A stretch of 64,000 nucleotides of DNA from Undaria pinnatifida (Eukaryota; Sar; Phaeophyceae; Laminariales; Alariaceae): contig JABAKD010000027.1 in NCBI GenBank assembly GCA_012845835.1, forward strand, positions 2,837,345-2,901,344. Direction: 5' to 3'. Of this stretch, positions 1 to 11,275 are shown one piece after another. A model generated the notes under the pieces. The model was given only the letters and a program-made list of their open reading frames with translations, ran no database searches and had not been told where the DNA came from. The first letter of the stretch is position 1. The number at the start of each line of letters is the position of its first letter. A program made the position numbers and the translations under genes.

Positions 1-430
1 GAAAACCCATGGGATAAAATATTTATAGGATTTCAGCCTCTTTTTTCATGGTCGTATAAGCGACCAAGAGATGATTATGCCGGCAAGTATTCCGAATCGA
101 TGTGTTGCCCTATGCAAGCGAGTAGCATGCCAAAACCAGTCTTCGCCCAAATAGGCGAATGTTTTGTGCGCAACCTATTGTGCAAATAACTGGCCAAATT
201 GTGACCACGTAAATAATTGCGAGAGTTCGCTAGATAGGCTTTAAGCCAATATGCGAATGAAATCGAGGTTTTCAGCGTCTTTGTTCGGGGTCGCATGAAC
301 GACCAAGAAGTGATAACGCGGGCGAGATCCATGAATCAAAAAGAATGGAAAACAATGGATAGGAAATTTGAAGAATGTATAAAACTGCGGGTGAATACGC
401 ACATATAAAAATAATAAGTGATATAAAATA
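1..430. other. No gene recognised
   Basis: No coding or RNA feature could be supported. Two phrases recur loosely within it (a GGCATGCGAA-type stretch and 'cgaccaagaagtgataa'), so it may be decayed repeat sequence. The short ORFs have no recognisable motif. Confidence 0.4.
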
Positions 431-1085
431 AGCACTTCCACGCCCTGGATATCGCCTCGTTATCGTTTCAGAGCCGTCTATGCCGCTGCTGCAATTCCCA
501 CCCACCCCCGTCCCCAACGCCCCTTCCTTCCACCCACCACCCGCACCATCGACCAGGCCTAGCACCACGCGTATAGCAAACCCCTACATCAATGCGACCT
601 AATAAAGCCCTCCCCCCCCGCCCCCGCCCCCCCCCCCGCCACGTTCCTCCCCCTCCCCCACAAGAAATATTTATAGTTTCCACGCACAAATTGACCTGCC
701 CCACCCGTCCTCTTCCCCCCCCCCCCCCCCCCCTCCCCCCTTTTGATCAAAATCAGGCCCCCACGTCCTTAAAAATTCAGCCCTCCCCTCACCGGTTAAT
801 CGACTTACAGGATTAACTTGATAAACTGATGCATTTCCTTCCACAGCTAGCAGCTGTCAGATTTTGTCCCCCTCAGAAACGGGTTTTAAAGTTTCCGCGC
901 ACAGACTGACTAACATCACCCTGTTGACCCTGATAGCTACACTGTAGTTGCAAGGGGAGTCGCCGACCTATATCCTTAATGAGGACATACAACCCGTAAT
1001 ACGCGCGATCGGAGTATCACACACAGCTTGCAAAGGTGAGTTTCGACAAAAAAATCGATCTCACAGCTGGAGTGTATTTTAATTT
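431..1085 (-). repeat. G-tract modular repeat arm 1 (outer end truncated)
   Basis: On the minus strand this matches the inner part of arms 2 and 11. The inner terminus lies at about 1041-1085, where the plus strand reads 'tcacagctggagtgtatt' followed by TTTTATAAT. The box 'gcgcggaaactttaaaacc', written in element orientation, and the box ending in the BclI-like TTTTGATCAAAA are present, separated by C runs that are G runs in element orientation. The outer end stops near 431, inside the 'ctggcggat'-type box. No coding potential is credible; the proline- and glycine-rich ORFs are translations of homopolymers. It is the left member of the head-to-head pair with arm 2. Confidence 0.8.
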
Positions 1086-1860
1086 TTATAATTGAATAAT
1101 GTTGCTAGGATACGCCAACAACGTACAACAACCACGGAGAACCTACATAGATATAAGAACAAATGAGCGATAACGTGCTTTTCGTACACGTACACACTAC
1201 GACACCTACCTGCGAATAAGCTCCCCTACGGCCGGGAAAGAAGGCGGAGATACAACTTCAGGAAGTGAAATTCTGGACAGACACCCTTTATTAATAAAAA
1301 AATAAGCGTACGCGAGGCAAGAGACATGAGGGAGAATTGGCGACGATTTGGGGTTTGAGATTACTCCGCAGATGAAAAAATAAATAAATAAATGAATAAA
1401 TAATATCCGACAACGGGTCAACGCATGAGCGATGTCGTGCTTTTCATGCATGTGTACTACGACATCTACGAAAGGTATCTTCAAGGCTGTCTTCGACAAC
1501 GTAACCCACCTGTCCGCGCCTGCCCCCTCTCAAATCACAACCACGCTACCACATTTCACTCCCACATTTATATCGCACCCCCAAGCCTTCTCCATACCGG
1601 TGTTATGTCAGCTCCCCCGGCACTCTCCTGCTGAACGCAAAAACCCCGACAACCATAAGTGGCGCATGGTGGGGGCGTCCAGACGGCCGCAGACTTTGGG
1701 CACCCCCGAGTGGGTTCGCCCCAGCCGCGCGGTTTGCTCGGGGGTCATCGCCACCCGTCTAAGGAACGACGGGACGGCTCTTTAATGCCTTTCTGCACTC
1801 ATTTTTGGTAAAAATATTGGCCATTTTTACTTGGCCGCGCTTTTAATAACAGATTGAGAT
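1086..1860. other. No gene recognised; short direct repeat
   Basis: A segment of about 45 bp beginning 'tgagcgat' occurs at about 1164-1210 and again at about 1426-1470, both running through 'gtgcttttc' to 'ctac'. An ORF at 1432-1785 (117 codons, plus) has no recognised domain and is not annotated as a gene. Confidence 0.4.
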
Positions 1861-1861
1861 T

Positions 1862-2232
1862 GTGTTTCGCCAATGTTTTTTCTTTTTTTATACCAGGTAT
1901 GTTTTTCTTCTGTCAAAGTAAATCTTTAGAGTCTCATGTTCGTATGAATTTTTCGGCATTACTTGAAAATTCAATATCGAATTGGATCACTACAAGGTAT
2001 GTCGTCGAGTGCTACTCTGCCTCACCTGAATAGGCGCCGTCAAATAAATGTCAAATTGTGATCTTTAGAACCTCATATCCGTATTAAACTCGTGGCATTA
2101 CTTTATACTTCAATAACGTCGAATCGGTCAGCTACAACCGTTTTCTCGTCGACGTGCTGCCCTGCCCTACCCGAAGCATGGGCGCTGCGAACGCCGGCGC
2201 CCATGCGGAGCTCTTGTATGATTAGATGACAT
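1862..2232 (+). repeat. Dispersed repeat, also at 59610-59803
   Basis: It shares 'ctgtcaaa', 'cccatgttcgt'-type phrases and a closing 95-bp stretch (chosen phrase 'gtgctgccctgccctaccc') with 59610-59803. Both copies end in a GC-rich inverted repeat followed by GCGGAGCYCTTGTAT. Here the hairpin at 2176-2202 is imperfect, whereas the second copy has a perfect 14-bp stem. Both copies lie in the core between head-to-head arms. No ORF of note. Confidence 0.65.
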
Positions 2233-2390
2233 GGTCAGTATACTCGTAGAGGGCAGGGGTTATAATGAGCATGATTTTATCTGGATATCATCACATGATA
2301 TGATCAATAGGTGGGTTCTAATTATCATTGTAGGTGTATTTTTGTACAGCTGTTCTGAGTAACAGTACCGTCAGAGTGTGGTTATTATAT

Positions 2391-3325
2391 CTGTCACTAC
2401 TGTGATAAAAGAATACAGACTGGTGAAATATACTTACTTCTACACGGTAGTAGTTTAGGTACTACCACTCTGTACCAGTATATTAGCTACATTTGGGGGT
2501 CCCAGTAAATAAAGCTACGTATGTCACGTGCGGCACCATGTGACACTTTCTATTGACAACGCCATTATCACGTATTGAAACCACAAAGAGAGGACAAGAA
2601 AAAAAGGTGATTCAACAGGGGATAGGCGGCTACCATCCCCGGTTCTGGCTTATACCGAAATATAAGCTACCAGGTACATATCAATGTGGTATCACGTTTA
2701 TTACCATACCAGGTACTTGGACGCTGGAGATGGACAAAGAGGTATGATTTCAAATTCATATCATAAACAGGGGGAGACGAACATAAAAAAGTCCCCGGGG
2801 TATGCCAAGGGGATATACCTGGATAACATCCCAGGGTTTCCGCTCGGGCGGATAACATGGTAAGACGCGTCAATATTTTTATTTTTGCCCCTTTCCCCAT
2901 GCAACAGTACCGCCACAGCAGTAGGCTAACATAGCAGCAGTACCAGCACCAGCACCAGCACCAGCACCAGCAGAGCTCATGACCTGCAGCAGTAGTGATG
3001 CCCGCTACCCACTTCGACTCGTGTGCCTCGCTTGGGGGTGTGAACAAGGCCCAACTTTGATCGAACGTAACGAAGGCAGAAATTGGAGTTCGACTTTTTT
3101 ATGGTCGTTTTGGTTCGGGGAGAAACTTCCGAATCCAGTGAAAAACAGTTTTTTCGACGAAAACGATGTGCCTTGCCACAGCATAGTCGGACGTCAGGCG
3201 ACCTCCGTGTGCCCTTGCTGATGCCGACAGGTGTGAGGTTCACATGTTGGTTCACATGTAGCTAATATACTGGTACAGAGTATACTACTATTTATGGTAA
3301 CTGTGATAAGTATTATTTAGGTTAT
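2391..3325. mobile_element. Inverted-repeat element, possible MITE
   Basis: A 26-bp segment at 2467-2492 (actctgtaccagtatattag plus ctacat) is found as its reverse complement at 3256-3281. Weaker inverted similarity continues outward through AGTAGTA-like bases and 'cactgtgata' phrases. About 760 bp lie between the arms, including a (CAG/CAC) stretch at about 2935-2975. No transposase is visible. The exact ends and target duplication could not be fixed, so the class is open: MITE, foldback, or chance-preserved inverted duplication. Confidence 0.45.
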
Positions 3326-3329
3326 TACG

Positions 3330-4690
3330 AAGTACATGAAGACTTGTGGTTGACTATGTGTGTGTCTGGTATTGTTCTCCGCGAGAAATACTTGAGTCTT
3401 GCAAAGTATTTTATACTCAATACCTAGCATATATCAAGTACTTACTGTATTGCTTGTGTCACAATTTCGTGTATTTTTGTGTTCTTCAAGCTTGTATCTC
3501 TCTCGTAGGAGGAAAATTTCGTTATAAAAATTGAAAACAAAACGTCAGCTGTGAATACGACCAATTGAATGGTTCGAGCACAACTGTGCAAGCTGCGTAG
3601 TGCATCTAGATGTTTCACTAATATACAGAGTAGTTGCACAAAATTCACGAAAGGTCGTTCGCGCGTATAATGCATTTGATCCTCATGAAATATAGACTAT
3701 AGGTTCGTGACTCCGCCGGATGTTGTCGGGGTCAACAGGACGATTTTTTTTCCAGAAAAATCATTCTGTGCACTGATGCTACAAAACCCGCATGGAGGGT
3801 AGATATTATAGTAAGCATTATTATGAGATTAAAAAAAACTGCGCAGAGGGCTGTGCCAGCAGCAAAGTATTACCGTGTGAGAAAAGGTGAGTCCGCAGCT
3901 TAGAAGGAGCAAACGTTAACATTAAGGTTTTTTCTAACGACCACACGAACTTTCCAAAAACTTGCTGTTTTGGCGAGAAAAAATTGGCAACACTTTCCAA
4001 AAAGACAACAAAACTTTCTAACGCGAAACACTGCGTATCGGGCAAGTTTTTGGACATTTGGCAAGCTTTGCTAACATAACGCCTTCATAACTTATGTAAA
4101 CCGCTCACAGCAGCAGCAGGGAGCCAACGCACGCCGGCACTCTCTATTATGGAGTAAATGCTGGCGCAGAAAGGATTCCAGGCACAGCCCATATACCTCA
4201 GAGGTTGACAGTCCTTCCAGCCCGGCCAAGTACGCCTGGGAAAAGCTGGGGCAATGCTATTTATTATGATGCTTCAGCACCCGCCCAAAACTACCCCATG
4301 TGGCATCCTCCACGCGGGCCTCACGGCCAGTGCCGCCAGCCCTATCGCAGCTGCTGCCAATGACATCGTGTATCCTCCGTACCTCCCGCTATTACAGAAG
4401 TTCAGAGCATGTCTACGGTCGGGCGTCGTGGGGTGGTCTGGTTTGTGCAACCTTGCGTTGGCGTTATTGACCAAAATGGCAAATGTACTGGAAAGCCTCA
4501 CTCTCCAAAAAGTTTCTAACGAAGCGGAACGGAAACATCCCGGCAAGTATTTTGCTATTTTGGCAATAATCTTGCCGAAACAGTGTCGTTAGAAATAACC
4601 CTTACTAGAGATATCTATAACTCCGCGGTACGCTGATATTTAGGTTTCTGCACCTTATTCTTTTTTCGCGATATTTGGCCCTAAACGCAA
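3330..4690. other. No gene recognised; fragments of a dispersed motif
   Basis: The phrase 'ctttccaaaaacttgc' occurs at about 3950 and a close version (ttttccaaaaacttgcc) occurs at about 47289. The motif 'aactccgcg..tgatatttaggt' at about 4619-4645 recurs at about 58505-58535. ORFs up to 112 codons (4254-4592, plus) show no family motif. I infer old repeat sequence. Confidence 0.35.
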
Positions 4691-4708
4691 AAAAAACAGA
4701 GATTTTTT

Positions 4709-5577
4709 AAATCGAGAGTGTATAACGCCTTCCAGGTCCGATAGGAACAATGCCTGCAATGTAATTGGAAACCTTTTTTTTTCATCACTAAGTATGCCCA
4801 CCACGAATTTCTGGGAAACTTCTTGGCGGAAATTTCCGGCAACATTCTTGCATAACTGCTGTGACAGCAGAAATCAATGTGCCTTCTTCGTAGATCGGGG
4901 TGTTGTGTCCTAAAAACTGGGGGACAGACGGCATTCGTCTTGTGTGAGAGCAGTCCTCGAGATGCATTTTGGAGTAGTGCCACCGTGTGCGCACGCACGT
5001 GCGCGCACCCTCACAGAACTTCACCCGTGCTGCTGTCCGGCAGCCTTTCACACGTGGTCGCCATCTGCCGCTAGGACGCGGCTACGCACGATTGTAACAC
5101 GGAAAACGCGAGACACATACATACATGATGATGAGTAAAACAAGGGCGGGCGTGTGGCGACACACACAACCAAAGACAAGAGCACGGGTGTGTATGGCGA
5201 CAAACGCGAAGAAGACACAGCAGCTGCTGCAGCTGCTGTGGTAGTAGTAGCCCACCACAGCACAGCCGAGAGAGGGCCCTCCCGGCCTAGCTATGGTGGC
5301 GCAGCCGCATCTACCTCGTGTCCGTGCCCTACAGGGCTGGGTGGTGATTGATGTAGAGCGTTTGCTTGGAGGGGGAGGTGATATCGTTGTGTGGGGCGGG
5401 TGGGGTGTGGGGGGCTATCAATGAAAACTGGCTTGCTGCTTGCAGGATACAGGATCAACTTCAACCAAAAAGCCCCCCTCGCAAGATTTATAACCCCCTG
5501 TCTTGCGGTTTGGGATCGTTCGAGTTTAATTGTGTGGGCACTTTGTGCTGTCTAAAACTGAATATGGCGTTCTTTTG
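4709..5577 (+). repeat. Dispersed repeat R1, copy A
   Basis: Colinear with 35275-36120. Shared landmarks in the same order are 'aaatcgagagtgtata', 'gtagatcggg', 'cactcacagagcttcacccg' (cactcacaga is ctcacagaa here), the adenine-rich 'gggcgtgtggcgacacac' region, 'cccaccacagcacagccgag', 'gggttgggtggtgattgac' (slightly diverged) and 'gcaagatttata'. Divergence is substantial, with many indels. The CAG-rich stretch at 5215-5240 falls inside. No conserved long frame is shared by both copies, so I treat it as non-coding repeat DNA. Confidence 0.6.
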
Positions 5578-6370
5578 AAACCCTGGGATTACATGAAGGG
5601 CCCAAGACTCGAGACGAGATGAAGCAAGGTTATTTGCCACGTCCCGTCCGAGACCCAGAGCAGCGTAGGGCAGCAGCTGCCAGGGGTGAGACGAGGCATA
5701 CGCACGGCAAGAGCCGGATAACGTTGCCTGCAACAACTGCCCGCCACAGTATAAACGCGCGGAAGCCGCGATGGGCCGTTTTTTTACTTTCGCTTTACGT
5801 GGTTACTGTTGGGGTAGCTTGGGCATAGACACAATGTAAAAGCGATCGATGCCGACGAACGAAAGCAGGCAAGGGGGTTGACACAACAGAGGTGTAAACG
5901 ACTGCTGTGCTCCAGCTAGCTACTGCTATGGTGTGCCCTCATCAACTACAACCGAGCAACGGACACGCATGTTGCCCGGGCTCGAGAGCAGCGGCGCCGG
6001 TCTGTCAAAGAGGTAATCCAGCCGTCGCGGTCGTTCGTTGTTCATGGCGCCGCGCTGGAGACTTCATTCGTGCAGCGGTTGGTTGTGTGTGCTGTTGGGC
6101 AATCATGTGCTGTGTGCGTGCTGGCCATGTGGCTGCAGTGGGTCTCTCCCGGGCACGAACAAGTAAACCACAGCTTTCCTGAAGAAAAAAAAATCACAAC
6201 ATATCGCGAAGGTGGGAATCCCCACCTACGCGATATTTTGGTATGTACGGACCACGTATGGCGAAAATATCCCAATAGCCCGGGGTCGTCTAAAACTCCA
6301 GGCGCACATAATAATTCGGCTCAAAACAACCAGCATCGCGAAATTTCCGAAATTGAAAGTAGAAGTTCTG
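5578..6370. other. Possible 5' flank or LTR remnant of the copia element
   Basis: This interval has no gene I can support. It lies immediately upstream of the copia gag remnant, so it would hold the 5' LTR if one survives, but I found no convincing direct repeat of it downstream of 10403. It carries a strong hairpin at 6201-6236, listed separately. Confidence 0.3.
6201..6236. other. 36-nt hairpin (16-bp stem, 4-nt loop)
   Basis: The left arm at 6201-6216 pairs with the right arm at 6221-6236, with a single mismatch and the loop AATC. It lies within about 170 bp of the presumed primer-binding site of the copia element. It may be an LTR secondary structure or an independent palindrome; the function is unknown. 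Confidence 0.55.
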
Positions 6371-6453
6371 GCACCAGGAGCCAAGGATCTTGCCATAGGA
6401 GAAAGACTCCTCGGATAAGATTCAGCAGCTAGCTACTGAATGAGCTTTAGTTT

Positions 6454-7862
6454 GTGATGGAGGAGTGGCAAGCATCGATGATGCATGATGTGAAGGAGAT
6501 GATGGCCGAGCTCACGAGGAACAACGGCCCGTCGGAGTCCAGCAGCGCTGAGGGCAGCGCTGCTGCAAGGGGAAGCCCACGAGGGGAAGAACCCACTGCT
6601 GCAAGGGGTAGCCCAGAAGGGGCTGAACCCACTGCTGCGGCACGACAAATTTCTGCTGCTGGTGCTGATACTGCTGGAGCGGAGCACGAGGATATTCAAC
6701 AACAGCAAGAGACGATTTTTCGTGAGGATGCTTCGCGTAGTGTTGGGAGTGACGGGACGAAGAAGAGTTGCTGGTTCTGTCGAAATTGGCCCAGCCAGGG
6801 GCCAGTCAGACCAGGGAAGGACGGCTGGAGGCTCTGGGGGTCATACCCCGGCGGTGAGTTGGGAATAGGATATGATATGCCTCTGTCTAGACGAAGCTCT
6901 CAAACACACCCCTGTCCCACAATTTCGCGGGGAAAAGCCCGAATTTACTGCCGTTACCAGAGACGCCAGGTACTACGCGAAAAGAGTAGGTTTCCTGTCT
7001 GCTTTTGTATCGGATCCACCCCAATACATTCCTGTAGGGGGGATTGGATATCCGAAACACGGTACTTGTCGAAAGGGGGTACAACCGCGAAAGCGTACAC
7101 ATAGATGCACTGGCGTGAAATTTCCTTTCGACGGCCCTAAAGAGTAAGAAGAGCGACAAGAGTATCTTGCACAGGTGTATCTCGCCGAAAAAAGTGTGGG
7201 AGGCGCTCCTTGCGTGGTACGCCCCTCAAACGACGGGGCCCCAATCCGACCACTCCGGCCGCTTTAATAGTTTTAAGATAGCGTCATGCAGTAACCCTCT
7301 CGAGGAGATGGGCAGGATCGAATATCTTGCCGCAGAAACGCGTTCAGCAGGAATCACCCTCTATGATCACATACTGTACACAATTTTTATTATTGCTCCG
7401 CCTGCCAAATACTAGGTGGAGGCAAGGAACCTTGCATCCCGGACAATATCGGCCGCGATGACATCATCAAGGCTGTACGATAGCCGCATCACCAACTTTT
7501 TGGAAGCGGGAAGAAGGGTTACAATTTTGGCCATGGCGGCCATGCCTTTTTTGCCGGCGGTGGCGGTGGTGGCCGCAGAAAAGGGGCCGGCGGCGGTGCC
7601 CACGGCAAAGTTGGAGGCCGCGATAAAAGAAAAAGTGGCCGCCGGGAACAGCCGGGACGCGACGGTAAATGCAAGAGCGAGAACGACAGTGGTTCGGCTG
7701 CAGCTACCGGCGGCGATGGCAGCAATGCCAATACCGCCGAAGGTGGTACCTCCGACATTAGATGCAACAGGTATGGCAAAATGGGCCATTGGAGGGTCGA
7801 CTGCACGGAGGAGCCATGCAGCCGGTGTCACGGACGGGGGCACGGTAACCCCCCCCGGTAGT
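6454..7862 (+). pseudogene. gag: copia Gag remnant with mutated zinc knuckle
   Basis: Gag-like sequence is spread over three frames. An Ala/Gly/Glu-rich N-terminal part (6454 to about 6780) is followed by PQFRGEKPEF at about 6920. A UBN2/Gag-like stretch follows at 7167-7411 (KVWEALLAWY, then FNSFKIA, then NPLEEMGRIE) and is stopped at 7414. A Gly/Arg-rich linker leads to the CCHC zinc knuckle at 7763-7804. The knuckle reads CNRYGKMGHWRVDC, so the second Cys of C-x2-C-x4-H-x4-C is Tyr (codon tat at 7772-7774, one G-to-A change from tgt). A second partial Cys cluster (CSRCHGRGH) follows and ends at a TAG at 7859. Gag normally packages the element RNA; this copy cannot make an intact one. Confidence 0.75.
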
Positions 7863-8690
7863 GCTTCCACCTTTCCTCAAGCCTGGCTACTGAAAGGTGA
7901 AGAGGGAAAAAAAGTCCCAGGCGAAAGTACACGAGTGGGTTTTCCTAGGCCCTGCGCCCAGCGACCCTCGAGACGCCATACGAGTGCTAACCAAACACTG
8001 TACTCTGTGCTTATCACGCGTCATATCACCTGGTAACGCGTGTCGCCTGTACCCCCTGTACCTGCCCAGATGCATGATTCCCTGTCTCAGGAGGAGGAGG
8101 GATCCGAGACCCACGACGAGAGCACGTCAAGTCGAGGTCGGGGGGGGGGGGGGGGTGATGGACGAGCAGAAAGACGGTCTCGATCGGCTGACCGACCTCG
8201 ACATGATGTGCATGTTTGATCTGACGCGTTCTTGCGGGAACACTCACAGGAGACACCTGCCGCCGGCGATGCTAGCGACGAGATAGCCGAGACGATGAAC
8301 CCGTCGCAAGGGGGTACAACGGACGCCTCCTAGGTAGGACCGAAACAATCTAGACGATGGACTCATCTCAAGGGGGAACGGTGGACGACTCCTCGGTGCC
8401 GGTACGGAGGGCAAAAGCAGTTGAGACGATGGATTCGTCTCCAGGGGGTGCGGTGGACGCCTCATCGGTCCTAGCAGGGAGGGCCGAAGGCGACTCAGAC
8501 GCATCATCAGCCTCCGGCACCGACCAAGGAAACGGCGATTATCTCCGCGCGGTCCTGTCGGAGAGGGCAGCTCACGAGCTCATTAGCTGGCCCAGGGTCG
8601 GCCAGCCCCGACAGTATTGGGCCGCACCCAGGGCCAGAGCCAACGCGTGCAGGATGATTCTGCTAAACGTCAGCGTGTGATCGAGGACGC
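7863..8690 (+). pseudogene. copia integrase tail and hinge remnant (protease and integrase core deleted)
   Basis: Immediately after the Gag stop, the sequence jumps to a segment resembling the C-terminal tail of a copia integrase and the low-complexity hinge before RT (FLGPAPSDPRDAIRVLTKH in one frame, TRHITW in another). The aspartic protease DTG/DSG triad and the integrase HHCC and DDE core expected between Gag and this tail are absent, so about 1 kb or more has been deleted. From about 8290 to 8490 a 63-bp (21-codon) unit is repeated three times, each with a MDSSQGG-like core. A G run of about 14 interrupts the frame at 8141-8154. Assignment to the integrase/RT hinge is by position and by my recollection of copia polyproteins. 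Confidence 0.55.
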
Positions 8691-8695
8691 GATGT

Positions 8696-10403
8696 CTGTG
8701 GCAGCGCAAAAGTGGACCCAGTTAAGGATGATACTGTAAAATACCTCCTGGACGACGGAGGACGCAATGGCTATGATGGCTGGAGGGCCTGCTGTGGAAG
8801 ACAATATAGGGGATCTACGCGTGTGGATGCCGAGTGGTTTCCCACAAGACGTAGAACCGCCCCCGCAATCCTCAGCATATGTAGAGTGTTCAAAGTACAA
8901 AGCGTCATGGGGTGAGGACATGGAGAATGAGTTCGACGGTCACAAAACGACCGGAACGTACGAAGTCGCGAAACCGCCGCGAGGCCTGAAACCTGTAGGT
9001 GCGAAATGGGTGTTCTAATACAAATCTGATAAAGATGGCATGATATCGAAGACGAAAACAAGACTTGTGGCCAAGAGTTATAGCCGGGTGCATGGTGTAT
9101 ATTACATTCAAACGTTTGCACCAACTCCATCGTCGACGTCAATTAAAATTTCGGCGGCCGTTGCAAATGAGCAAGGCCTGAAAAAAAATAACTTTGACGT
9201 TGCTCAAGCTTTTTTACGCACGAAACTCGACGCCGAGATATACATGAAACTACTCGATGGGCGCGGTGACATGTCAGAAGGATTGTTCGCCTTCACGTAT
9301 CACTATATGGTCTATAATACAGCGAACGGCAGTAGGCCGGACCTTTGGTGGATACCGTTGTAGAATACAGTGTGGAGCAGTGTAGGACTGAACCTTGTGT
9401 TTTTCGCATAGTTATAGATGACGACGTTGATCTGATGATGACCGTTCATGTAGATGACATTGTGATTGCAGGATCGGACTAGGCATGCAAAGACTTTCAT
9501 GCTGCATTACATAACAAGTTTCCCACGGATAACCTTGGCACGTTAACGTGGTAGACTAGTTGTTCCCTCAAACGTAGCTGCGAAATGGGCACCTTCGAGA
9601 TCACGCAGAAGGCATTCGTTGAAAGCATGCTGAATCGCTTTCGTGTGAACTTGTCCTCTGAAATCCCCGCGGCCCATGGCGTTGAATTAGGTCTGGGAGA
9701 GGAGGGCGAACCAAAGGGAGACTGGCCGTGCAGGGAGGCTGTGGGCAGTCTAATGTGGTTGTCGACCATGACGCCGCCAGACATGTCAAAAAGCGGTGCG
9801 CGCTGTGGTGCCCCTTTCGCACAACCCCACCGACAGACACTGGAAAGCAGTTCCGAAGATCATGACATACCTGCCACGGGACAAGGGATATGGATTTGAC
9901 TTTGTAAAGGGTTTGGGAGTGGATCTGACTACATATAGTGATGCTGGCCACGCCGACAAATCTAAAGACAAGCGCTCGGTGTCGGGGACGGTAATCACCT
10001 TAGGAGGTACTGCCGTCAGTTGGGCAAGTAGCACGCAGAGGTGCGTTACGTTGTCTAGAGCAGAAGCGGAGTATGTAGCCCTGGGTGAAGGGGTAAAGGA
10101 GGCTCTGTTTACTGGGGCAGAATTATCGTTTATTTGGCAGAGCTAAGCGGATCGTGTGTTCGAGTTTTGGAAGATTCCCAGGGGAATATAGCACTGGCTG
10201 ACAACCTTCTTAGTTCTGCGCGGAGTAAGCACATATATGTACGGTTCCACTTCGTCCGAGAGTTACTTTGTACCAAGAAGATTGACATTCAATTCGCAGC
10301 TTCGGAAAAGCATCACGCGGATATTTTGACGAAATCCCTTGCTGCGACCCCTTTTAAATATCACCTTAATTTTTTGTTGAACCTACCGTTGGAGGATGAG
10401 TAA
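8696..10403 (+). pseudogene. pol: copia reverse transcriptase and RNase H remnant
   Basis: RT begins with a W-x-x-x-M-x-x-E context (ASWGEDMENEF at about 8905), then KPVGAKWVF followed by TAA at 9016-9018, then RLVAKSYSRVHGV, QTFAPTPSS and DVAQAF. The catalytic YVDD-type motif is present as HVDDIVIAG (HVDD at 9447-9458). It is followed by an in-frame TAG at 9479-9481 and another at 9552-9554. The downstream stretch GDWPCREAVGSLMWLSTMT is typical of copia. RNase H follows in other frames: YSDAGHADKSKDKRSVSG, SRAEAEYVAL, EDSQGNIAL, then KHIYVRFHFVRE, where the usual KHID Asp is Tyr. The C-terminal HADILTKSLA precedes the TAA stop at 10403. There is a frameshift near 9795 and another near 10140. 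The element copies itself through an RNA intermediate; this copy is dead. Confidence 0.85.
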
Positions 10404-10412
10404 AAAGGGTGC

Positions 10413-10980
10413 AGGCATTATTCGATGAGTACCATGTTTCAGTCATGCAAGGAATAATTTGTCAGGCGGCCACCCCACGCTACTTTGAGGGCATGGGTGA
10501 GTAGGGCGCTGCTTGGCATTTTAATTTCTGGCCATGGCCGTCGTTTGAATGCGCCCATTGTTACAATAACAATGGTTTGGATTTGATGTAAGACATACAG
10601 GGTGTTGTGACCCGGTGGCCGGATTTCCTCCTGCGGGACTGTCGTTTGCTGTTCCTTTGTCCTAGCTTGTTGTTTTAGATGCCCATTCGGTCTCGTCACT
10701 TCTGTGAAGAGCCAGGGAAGGTGTTAGTTTGGATCGTCACAGCATCACAGAAACTTACAAAAGTGGTAGAGGGTTTCGAAAATATCCGTAGGTGTTTTAT
10801 GGTATATTTATCGTGAGAGGAGAGCTCCAGCACTTCGCTTTCTGCTCCTCCCCTCTGTCTTCTAATACAACGAAGATGAGAACACCCATCAGACCGTGAG
10901 GCGGTCAGGTCATCCGTCATCCGGGCTTGGACTCTACGAACAGTGGATACTGCTGCTGCGGGTATTGCTGCTGCTGCGAG
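10413..10980. other. No gene recognised; possible 3' LTR remnant
   Basis: This is where a 3' LTR would lie. I could not match it to 5578-6370 by eye, so no LTR is called. It contains the hairpin-like 'cattgttacaataacaatgg' at 10556-10575. No coding sequence is supported. Confidence 0.3.
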
Positions 10981-10982
10981 TA

Positions 10983-11275
10983 TTACTGTGCACACTGCTG
11001 CTGCTGTTGTTGCTCTCGTTGCTGAAGCGAGAACTGGTGCGACCACTGCTGCTGGCTAGATCCTCCGCTCCTCCGTCCTCCTCCTTCGATACCGTCCAAC
11101 CGCTTCTTGCTCACTTCCCTCCATATTCCGCTCCATCTCACAACCTCTGCACTGTCGCCTATCCAAAAGGCTTGCTCGTGTTCCGGAGATTTCGTCGAGA
11201 GCGGGATCGCTCGTCCGACCAAACTTGTAAATTCCCCTACCTTCTCTTCCATCGTTTCCTCCGTGGTTTTGATTC
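10983..11275 (-). CDS. Unassigned Gln-rich ORF fragment
   Basis: Reading on the minus strand from about 11275, an open frame of about 97 codons encodes an acidic and helical-looking part (EETMEEKVGEFTSLVGRAIP). A Trp-containing stretch (FWIGDSAEVVRWSGIWREV) follows, then a Ser/Gln-rich tail encoded by CAG/CAA repeats. It stops at TAA (10983-10985), after which Gln-rich coding continues in the same frame. It resembles the variable part of a retrotransposon Gag or a host regulatory protein exon, but I recognise no family. It lies next to the copia remnant on the opposite strand. The start is uncertain; the first ATG is at 11252. Confidence 0.25.

Larger units (their letters stand above)
6370..10412 (+). 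mobile_element. Decayed Ty1/copia retrotransposon
   Basis: Gag, a zinc-knuckle remnant, an integrase-tail/hinge region, reverse transcriptase and RNase H occur in that order on the plus strand, as in Ty1/copia. Integrase lies before RT in copia, and the surviving integrase-tail-like segment is indeed before RT. TGGCACCAGGAGCC at 6370-6383 resembles the copia primer-binding-site pattern TGGTATCAGAGC and may be the PBS. The purine-rich AAAAAGGG just after the pol stop (about 10401-10408) may be the polypurine tract. Both are inference. LTRs were not found. Numerous frameshifts and stops, plus loss of the protease/integrase core, show that it is non-autonomous. Confidence 0.85.

Noticed and set aside
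2176-2217. Helitron 3' end (GC hairpin followed by CTRR)
   Set aside because: The hairpin is followed by CTTG, not CTRR. No RepHel coding sequence or TC 5' end was seen, so the hairpin is reported without that assignment.
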